Positions 21,847 through 27,191 of a stretch of 27,191 nt of DNA are shown in pieces. Both the position numbers and the translations under genes were made by a program. Position 1 is the stretch's first letter. Each line of letters opens with the position of its first letter. The stretch spans positions 1 to 27,191 of the forward strand of contig DYRX01000020.1 of assembly GCA_020718525.1 (NCBI GenBank), given 5' to 3'. The DNA comes from Victivallis vadensis. Its GTDB lineage: Bacteria > Verrucomicrobiota > Lentisphaeria > Victivallales > GWF2-50-93. The notes beneath the pieces are model-generated. The model was not told the DNA's origin and ran no database searches. It saw nothing but the letters and a program-made list of their open reading frames with translations.

Positions 21847-24140
21847 TGAAAGGTCTCACCTCTATTTTCATCTCATTATTTGCTGTCGCTCCTGCGCTTT
21901 TCTGCTCCGACGCGCCAGCTTCGGAACCAATTTCCATGTCCCCTGAATCCTGGCGCTCATCCGGCGCGGAACTGCTTGCAGACGGAACAATAATAGGAAG
22001 GGATGCGAAGCAGAATTACGGAGGAATCTCAAAAAAAATTAAAGTTGACTTCGACAAGACACAAATCCTTGCCATTGAAATCTCCGAGCCAGATTCAGGA
22101 TGGTTCGCCATACTCGCCGGAAAAGAGATCAAAAACGGCTACACGCACATACAGAGGGATACTCGCAAAGAGGGGCTCATTTTGCTGGACATCGCAAAAA
22201 TCTGCGCACTATCCGGAGAACATGAACTGGAGCTCAAGATAGGAGTTGTCAGGCTTGGAAGCCCGGATCCAGTCAAAGATTTAACAGTCCGATGCACTGC
22301 GCTCAGTCTTGAGCCGCGCAGTGAAAGCAAAGCTTCCCTTCAAGGAAAAATCACAAAAGTATCCGATGAGACGAAGCCGCTCTTCTCTTGCGCCGAATAT
22401 TCGGTTTTTCCCGACAGGATAGAGGGCAGATCCGGATCTGCCGGTATCTCCTCCGATGGAAAATATCTGCTTTCTGACATAGACGGCATCCTCAAAAAAA
22501 GAATCCCGGATCTGCCGGAAGGCTTTCCCACCATAAAGACCGGTGCGCCTCTCTTCGACGCACTATACCGCCTTGCCGTCCGGGAAGCCGAGAGCAACAT
22601 TAGAAAGCAGGACAGCGCATTCAGAGCAGGAGCATCCTGGGGCGATGTATGGACCCGCGATGCCTCTTTCAGCCAACTGCTCTCCCTCAACATGCTTTTT
22701 CCTGAGAATTCTGCCGCCTCCTACAAAGTTACGGTCGAAGACGGAGAAATTGTCCAGGACCCTAGAAAAGCGAACACAGGCTGGCCACACCAGACCGACA
22801 GGATGATCTGGCTTCTCGCCGCATACGATTATTTTCAAATACAAGGCGACGAGCACTTTGCGAAATTCGCATACGATGCCGGAAAAAAATCAATGGAGAG
22901 GGCTCTCTCCGAAATTTACGATCCAAAAACCGGGCTTTTCATGGGGGAATCCTCCTTTCTTGACTGGGCTTGGCAGACTTATCCCTCAGACATGGACAGG
23001 GGCGAGATGGGCAAATGCAAAGCTCTTAGCACCAATTGCTTATATGCTGAATCATTACAAATTCTCTCAACCCTTGAAAAGCGCTTCGGCTCGATCGAGG
23101 ATTCGCAGAGATATTCAGCACTCGGAGAAAAAACTCTCGCTGGAATAAACAAATATCTCTGGCTCGGAGACGAAATCGGATACTACGGCTATTTTCTCTA
23201 TCCGCAGGGGCAGATTTCCAGACGTTCGGAAGGTCTTGGCGAAGCTTTGTCAGTCCTCTTCAATATCACGACTGATGCCAGGGCGGAAAAAGTCATCTCC
23301 TGCACTCCCGCGACAGCTTACGGCATTCCATGCATTTATCCACAGCACAAGAAACAAATCCCATATCACAATCTTGCCGCCTGGCCCTTCGTGCAGGCGT
23401 ATTTTGGATGGGCATCAGCCAGAGTCAGGAACGAAAATGCTCTCCTCTATTCCATAGCGACGCAAATGAGAAACGCCGCCGTATTTCAGACCTTCAAGGA
23501 GAATATAAACATAGTCAGCGGCGGGACCGAGCAGAAAATCAACTCCGATGCGCAACTATGGTCAATTGCCGGATTTCTCTCAATCCCGTTCAGATGCTTT
23601 CTGGGCATGGAATTCAAAGATGGCTCGATTGCACTTAATCCAATGCTTCCAAAGGGATTCGGAGAGTCCATCCTCATTTCAGGCGTAAAATACAGGAAGG
23701 CCGTCCTGGACTTCGAAATTGCAGGATCGGGATGCAAGGCGGATAAAATCGAGATGGATGGGATTCCTCTCAAAGGCAATGAGATCCCCTCAACAATCGA
23801 AGGAAGACACACGATCAAAATCACAATGGGAAGCGAAACAGGCAAGTCCACTCCTGGAATCTCGCTAAAAACCGGAAATATCTTTTCTCCTGAACCGGTC
23901 ATAGATTTGAACGTCGAACGAAAAGATTCCTCTCTCTTTATGAAATGGAGGGAAAGCGAGCTCGCCCAAGAGTATATTGTGATGATAGACAGCAAAGAGG
24001 CCGCAAAAACAAAAAAGACGGAATGCTTCGTAGATGCGCCAGGACATGAGACTGCGACTCTAAATGTGATTGCTGTCTCCGAAAAAGGCAATGCTTCGGA
24101 CGCCGGAAAATTTATAGAGTCTAAAAGCGGATCAAAATAA
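21846..24140 (+). CDS. Secreted six-hairpin glycosidase
   Basis: 764 residues from ATG 21846, chosen because AAGGAGA lies 5-6 nt upstream and a signal peptide follows directly (MKGLTSIFISLFAVAPALF); an ATG 36 nt upstream is inside the preceding gene. Residues about 25-155 form an N-terminal beta-sandwich-like domain. From about 230 to 620 lies an (alpha/alpha)6 toroid: WGDVWTRDASFSQLLSLNML (265-284), NTGWPHQTDRMIWLLAAYDYF, SFLDWAWQTYPSDM, GEALSVLF and INSDAQLWSIAGFLSIPFRCFLGM. These blocks are typical of six-hairpin glycosidases in the GH15/GH63/GH78 neighbourhood; I cannot assign a family number. Asp272 of WTRD is a candidate binding or catalytic residue. A fibronectin-III-like domain (about 680-760) closes it. 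Export suggests it trims glycan chains outside the cell. Confidence 0.83.
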   Translation: MKGLTSIFISLFAVAPALFCSDAPASEPISMSPESWRSSGAELLADGTIIGRDAKQNYGGISKKIKVDFDKTQILAIEISEPDSGWFAILAGKEIKNGYTHIQRDTRKEGLILLDIAKICALSGEHELELKIGVVRLGSPDPVKDLTVRCTALSLEPRSESKASLQGKITKVSDETKPLFSCAEYSVFPDRIEGRSGSAGISSDGKYLLSDIDGILKKRIPDLPEGFPTIKTGAPLFDALYRLAVREAESNIRKQDSAFRAGASWGDVWTRDASFSQLLSLNMLFPENSAASYKVTVEDGEIVQDPRKANTGWPHQTDRMIWLLAAYDYFQIQGDEHFAKFAYDAGKKSMERALSEIYDPKTGLFMGESSFLDWAWQTYPSDMDRGEMGKCKALSTNCLYAESLQILSTLEKRFGSIEDSQRYSALGEKTLAGINKYLWLGDEIGYYGYFLYPQGQISRRSEGLGEALSVLFNITTDARAEKVISCTPATAYGIPCIYPQHKKQIPYHNLAAWPFVQAYFGWASARVRNENALLYSIATQMRNAAVFQTFKENINIVSGGTEQKINSDAQLWSIAGFLSIPFRCFLGMEFKDGSIALNPMLPKGFGESILISGVKYRKAVLDFEIAGSGCKADKIEMDGIPLKGNEIPSTIEGRHTIKITMGSETGKSTPGISLKTGNIFSPEPVIDLNVERKDSSLFMKWRESELAQEYIVMIDSKEAAKTKKTECFVDAPGHETATLNVIAVSEKGNASDAGKFIESKSGSK

Positions 24141-24156
24141 AAGAGAGGAGGCTTCC

Positions 24157-26349
24157 ATGGAAAATTCGACTGCAGTGAAAACATTTATCGGAAATATTCT
24201 GCCAGCAGTCTCAATCTGCCTTCTCCTCGGCGCTTGCTCATCTTTTCATGAAGTGGAAACAGGCACAATCCGCACGAAAGGAAAAACAGACTTTCTCTGC
24301 CATTACATGTCCTGGTTCCGATTCTCGGAAAGTGACGGAATCATAAATTTTGACCACTGGGCCTGGGACGGAAAAAATGCAAAGCATAATCCGAACCAGC
24401 CCCTTTTCGCTGGAATGCGCGACATCGCATCAGTCTTCTACCCAAGTATCGGTGTCTACGACTCTTCCGATCCGGAAACTATTGACTACCATATTCTTAG
24501 CGCAAAGACTGCCGGAATCCAAGGCTTTGTAATTGACTGGTACGGAAAAGGAGGCTTCGTTGACGAATCTTTTGAGAAGCTCTTGGTCCGCTCGGAAAAA
24601 ATGGACTTCAAGGCGGCGATCTGCTACGAGGAGAAGACTTGTTTCCCAAGCTGGAACAAGATTTCCGAAAGAGACGAGGCTGTGAAAAAAGCCGCCGCCG
24701 ACTTCAAATACATGGCGGAGAAGTTTTTCAGCAAAAAGTCATATTTCAGGAAAAATGGAAAACCCTGCGTTTTTATATTTGGCGGATGGGGCGACTGGCC
24801 CGGAAAAGGCAAGCTATACTTCAGTTCCGAAGAATGGGACAAAATAATCGAAGCCGCCGGCGGAGACATATACATCATAAGGCAGAATTTCAACGCCGAA
24901 TACAAGAACATCAGATCCGCATTCGCATGGTGCGGAAATGACGACTACTTGAAATGGTTCTACCGCACAGGCGACAAAATGCTGGAAGACCGCCTCCTGG
25001 ACTTCTACTGCGGCAGTGCATGTCCGGGATTCGACGACAGAGGTGTCTGGGGCTGGGGAACAGCTCCCAGATTCGAAGCACCGCTTGGAACAGAGAACTA
25101 TTCCCGCTACTGGAGGGAATTCGAAAAAAGCTCCGCAGACATCATCCAGCTTGTCACATGGAACGATTTCCAGGAGGGAACCGTCATCGAACCCACTGTT
25201 CAGAATGGCAACCTCTACCTCGAAATGACAATGGCTGAAATTCAAAAATTGGGCGGAAATGTTTACGGCAATCCTGCAGATATCGAGATCCCATATATGA
25301 TCTTCTACTTGAAGGGAAAGCTTTCCGGAGACAGCAGTGCAGACTCCATATTGGAATCTGCAAAGCTCGACATTCTCGCCGGGAACCCCGACAAGGCGAG
25401 AGCGGCAATCAAGTCTCTTGCAGACGAAAAAGGAATCAAGATTCCAAAATATATTGACATCACAAATGAAATAAAACCAGCCTCCTTCGCCTCGCCTGAA
25501 AATGAGAAGGCGCGCAAGGCGCTTGAAAGATTTTCTAACACCGAAAACATTGCGAATTTAGCAAAAGCCGAAGCCATATCGAGCGAAGGCGAAGGAAGAA
25601 GCGCCGACCTTGTTTGCGACGGAAAAATTGAGACAAGATGGGCAAGCGCCCACGAGGACAATCAAAGGCTTCAGCTCAGCTTCGACAAAGCGGTGAAAGC
25701 TGGTGAAGCGGCGATACTTTGGGAAGATGCTTTCGCCCACGACTACACTGTCTCCATCGTCTCGGAAGGCAAAGAAGTCGAAGTCTTCGCAACAAAGAGC
25801 GGCGCCAAAGGTCTTCAGTCATTCAAAATGCCAGAAATGCCTTTTACATCTTTTTCCGTCAATTGCGGAAAAAGAGCGACTAATTGGGGTTTTTCCATCC
25901 GGGAAATTGGAATCTTCAGCAAGGAGCTTCCCCTTCCTGAAGGATTTTCTGCCGCATGGCGCGGCATTCCAGCCCCTGGCAAATGGAGGAAGGATGATGC
26001 TGTCGAATGGCGCGAAAAGGGCTTTGGCATCGCACCATCTTCAGAGCGCAATTACGGATGCGTTGAAATGACAGAAAAAGTTCCGCTGAACGAAAATGCC
26101 AGCGCCTGCTTTGAGATTGACAAGACCGCAAACTGCAAGCTCACTTTCCAGATGCAGTTGTTCAATGACAAAGGCGAATACATCGGCGCCGTTGATCTCG
26201 GAAAAGACATCGTCGCTCCGGCAAAGGAAATCTACCAGGTCGGAAAACTGAAGCTGGATCCCTCCGTGAAAAATGTGAATTTCAAAATATGGATTGGCAG
26301 TCAGGGCAAAGGCTATGCAGAGTTTAAAAATCTTTCATACTTCTACTAA
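24157..26349 (+). CDS. Multidomain GH99/GH71-like lipoprotein (third of three)
   Basis: 730 residues with an ideal ribosome binding site (GGAGG, 24147-24151). Lipobox LGAC puts Cys27 at the mature N-terminus. Residues about 45-365 are the catalytic barrel: FLCHYMSWF, YDSSDPETIDYHIL, YFRKNGKPCVFIFGGWG, and QLVTWNDFQEGTVIEPTV with Asp337/Glu340. A helical linker follows (about 385-465). Residues about 466-592 resemble a discoidin (F5/8 type C, CBM32-like) domain: SSEGEGRSADLVCDGKIETRWAS, then NWGFSIREIGIFS. Residues about 600-730 are a separate module (WRGIPAPGKW...VNFKIWIGS...) that also forms the whole mature protein encoded at 26485-26970. It is the largest enzyme of the locus and probably acts on the cell surface. 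Activity is inferred from the fold. Confidence 0.85.
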   Translation: MENSTAVKTFIGNILPAVSICLLLGACSSFHEVETGTIRTKGKTDFLCHYMSWFRFSESDGIINFDHWAWDGKNAKHNPNQPLFAGMRDIASVFYPSIGVYDSSDPETIDYHILSAKTAGIQGFVIDWYGKGGFVDESFEKLLVRSEKMDFKAAICYEEKTCFPSWNKISERDEAVKKAAADFKYMAEKFFSKKSYFRKNGKPCVFIFGGWGDWPGKGKLYFSSEEWDKIIEAAGGDIYIIRQNFNAEYKNIRSAFAWCGNDDYLKWFYRTGDKMLEDRLLDFYCGSACPGFDDRGVWGWGTAPRFEAPLGTENYSRYWREFEKSSADIIQLVTWNDFQEGTVIEPTVQNGNLYLEMTMAEIQKLGGNVYGNPADIEIPYMIFYLKGKLSGDSSADSILESAKLDILAGNPDKARAAIKSLADEKGIKIPKYIDITNEIKPASFASPENEKARKALERFSNTENIANLAKAEAISSEGEGRSADLVCDGKIETRWASAHEDNQRLQLSFDKAVKAGEAAILWEDAFAHDYTVSIVSEGKEVEVFATKSGAKGLQSFKMPEMPFTSFSVNCGKRATNWGFSIREIGIFSKELPLPEGFSAAWRGIPAPGKWRKDDAVEWREKGFGIAPSSERNYGCVEMTEKVPLNENASACFEIDKTANCKLTFQMQLFNDKGEYIGAVDLGKDIVAPAKEIYQVGKLKLDPSVKNVNFKIWIGSQGKGYAEFKNLSYFY

Positions 26350-26367
26350 CAAAAGGCTTCTGCCATG

Positions 26368-26419
26368 AAAAATATCACGATTTGGGCATGGCTATGGGGA
26401 TTCCATTGATATTTTTTTT
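26368..26419 (+). terminator. Hairpin with T-run after the third GH99-like gene
   Basis: AAAAATATCA (26368-26377) pairs with TGATATTTTT (26407-26416). ATGG (26388-26391) pairs with CCAT (26403-26406) just inside it, and the T-run extends to 26419. The stem is AT-rich with a bulge, so termination may be partial and let some transcript reach the next gene. Confidence 0.45.
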
Positions 26420-26447
26420 GCTTTTCTCTGTATTTGTAGCATATTTG
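26418..26447 (+). promoter_or_regulatory. Weak promoter candidate for the small secreted protein
   Basis: TTGCTT (26418-26423) and TATTTG (26442-26447) are 18 nt apart. An AACGTT core (26454-26459) flanked by TTG and CAA follows, loosely like a LacI-type operator. All matches are partial. Confidence 0.25.
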
Positions 26448-26484
26448 TTTTGAAACGTTCACAAGCAAACAAAAGGAGGAGAAG

Positions 26485-26970
26485 ATGAGAAAGAAGATGC
26501 TGGCAGGGATCCTGATGGGGGCAGTCGTGACTTTGGTGCTGGCGCTTAACGCACAGACTGTCGAGAAAAAAGAGTGGAAATCAAGCATTTCAGACAAGGG
26601 CTGGACGAGCGATCAGACTCTTGCTTTGCACGAAGGCGGATTCGGATTTGCACCCAAAGCCGACAAGACATATGGCTGGATCGAAAACAAGGAGAGATTA
26701 CCATACTCGAAAAATGGGGAAATCTCGATTGACATTAGCAAGCTGACAGACGCAAACATCACGATACAGCTTCAGACCTTCAACGAAAAAGGCGGATTCA
26801 TAAATGCAGTGCCTCTCCTAAAGGAACTCACCGAACTGGGGAAAAAAACTGTCTCCCTCGAAAAGATCGAAGTTGACCCGAAGACAAAGAGCGTCAATTT
26901 CAAGATCTGGATAGGCAGCGGAAACAAGCAGGGAAGCGTTGAAATCAAGGAGATAAGTTACAAATACTAA
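26485..26970 (+). CDS. Small secreted protein, free-standing copy of the C-terminal module of the third GH99-like enzyme
   Basis: 161 residues with a strong ribosome binding site (AAGGAGGAG). A signal peptide (MRKKMLAGILMGAVVTLVLALNA) is followed by one domain from Trp31 to the end. This domain aligns over its whole length with residues about 600-730 of the protein encoded just upstream. Shared landmarks in order are a Trp near the start, GFG.AP....YG, Q.Q.FN.KG..I.AV.L.K, then VNFKIWIGS and a final SY.Y. The pattern of short strands and aromatic residues suggests a beta-sandwich like a carbohydrate-binding module, but I know no named family with this signature. It follows the glycosidase genes after a 135-nt gap with a partial terminator and a weak promoter, so it may be made at a different level. 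A glycan-binding role is inferred. Confidence 0.8.
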   Translation: MRKKMLAGILMGAVVTLVLALNAQTVEKKEWKSSISDKGWTSDQTLALHEGGFGFAPKADKTYGWIENKERLPYSKNGEISIDISKLTDANITIQLQTFNEKGGFINAVPLLKELTELGKKTVSLEKIEVDPKTKSVNFKIWIGSGNKQGSVEIKEISYKY

Positions 26971-27037
26971 TGGGCTTGTCTTGGAGATGATCGCCCGACA
27001 GGCACAATTTGATCGGGGGCGGAATCGGGATCGAGGA

Positions 27038-27078
27038 AGGGTTTAGGGTTTAGGGTTTAGGGTTTAGGGTTTAGGGTT
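27038..27078 (+). repeat. TTTAGGG tandem array (telomere-like heptamer)
   Basis: Five exact TTTAGGG units occupy 27042-27076, preceded by AGGG (27038-27041) and followed by TT. Six GGG runs spaced by TTTA on the plus strand could form a G-quadruplex. The array ends 10 nt before the ribosome binding site of the next gene, so changes in unit number would alter the leader or promoter spacing. Confidence 0.95.
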
Positions 27079-27100
27079 CAGTCTCATGGAGGAATGAATC

Positions 27101-27191
27101 ATGAAAAAAAGATTTACATTGATCGAATTGCTTGTGGTGATCGCAATTATTGCGATACTCGCCGCCATGCTTCTTCCAGCCCTAAAAAACG
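27101..27191 (+). CDS. Prepilin-like N-terminal methylation-motif protein (5' part only)
   Basis: 30 residues are visible before the window ends. ATG 27101 has GGAGG (27088-27092) 8 nt upstream. The N-terminus MKKRFTLIELLVVIAIIAILAAMLLPALKN is a type IV prepilin/pseudopilin leader: a short basic start, then FTLIELL with Glu at position +5 of the mature protein and a hydrophobic helix. In Lentisphaerota and Planctomycetota this leader usually heads large families of secreted proteins (often DUF1559-type with an H-X9-DG end) that need not form pili. Which of these it is cannot be told from the fragment. The upstream TTTAGGG array may affect its expression. Confidence 0.85.
   Translation, partial: MKKRFTLIELLVVIAIIAILAAMLLPALKN

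Noticed and set aside
26365..26409. Tiny plus-strand frame MKNITIWAWLWGFH
   Set aside because: Only 14 codons, no ribosome binding site, and it lies in the terminator-like hairpin.
27038..27078. End of a linear replicon (true telomere)
   Set aside because: The array is only about 41 bp, internal, and followed at once by an intact gene start. A simple tandem repeat is the better reading.

Overview
ORGANISM. The window most likely comes from a bacterium of the PVC group, with Lentisphaerota (Victivallales-like) my best guess. Three observations point there: a prepilin-like N-terminus of the FTLIELLVVIAIIAILAAML type at the right edge, many secreted glycosidases without SusC/SusD-type transporters, and intergenic DNA rich in structured repeats. 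This is inference from gene content; no rRNA or tRNA gene was seen. LAYOUT. (1) 1-1412, minus strand: the 5' end of a secreted, probably beta-helix protein and an AAA+/DUF4143-type ATPase behind a good promoter-plus-palindrome. (2) 1739-6851, minus strand: a four-gene operon with overlapping or near-abutting genes, encoding a membrane-anchored protein with two PF04392-type substrate-binding domains, a STAS-domain protein of otherwise unknown fold, a permease and an ATPase. A further PF04392 lipoprotein is encoded divergently (6924-7958). (3) 7959-14522, an accessory stretch: a large secreted protein whose repeats count as 14 + 7 propeller blades, bracketed by structured palindromic repeats, then a cytosine-5 DNA methyltransferase and a PmeII-like restriction endonuclease in one operon, then a repeat-rich tail. 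(4) 14523-18468, minus strand: a GH4 alpha-galactosidase-like gene with its own promoter, palindrome and terminator, and a purA - glycosyltransferase 2 - PEGA lipoprotein cluster. (5) 18858-26970, plus strand: a glycan-degradation locus with a cytoplasmic GH130 phosphorylase, three GH99/GH71-like TIM-barrel proteins (two lipoproteins, one without a signal peptide), a secreted six-hairpin glycosidase, and a small secreted protein that is a free-standing copy of the C-terminal module of the largest enzyme. (6) 26971-27191: a TTTAGGG tandem array just upstream of a prepilin-like gene that runs off the window. HOW THE GENES MAY WORK TOGETHER. The GH130 and GH99-like genes suggest uptake and phosphorolysis of a mannose-containing glycan (N-glycan or mannan type). 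The three GH99-like proteins carry a W-N-D-x-x-E signature closer to the GH71 catalytic pair than to the E-x-x-E pair of GH99, so the substrate is open. MOST INTERESTING POINTS: the shared C-terminal module, the D-x-x-E GH99/GH71-like trio, three palindromic elements that all fold as an outer stem with two hairpins (two of them related copies with compensating base changes), a 13-bp palindrome repeated at least five times, two genes with damaged or non-standard 5' ends, and a STAS protein embedded in an ABC transporter operon.
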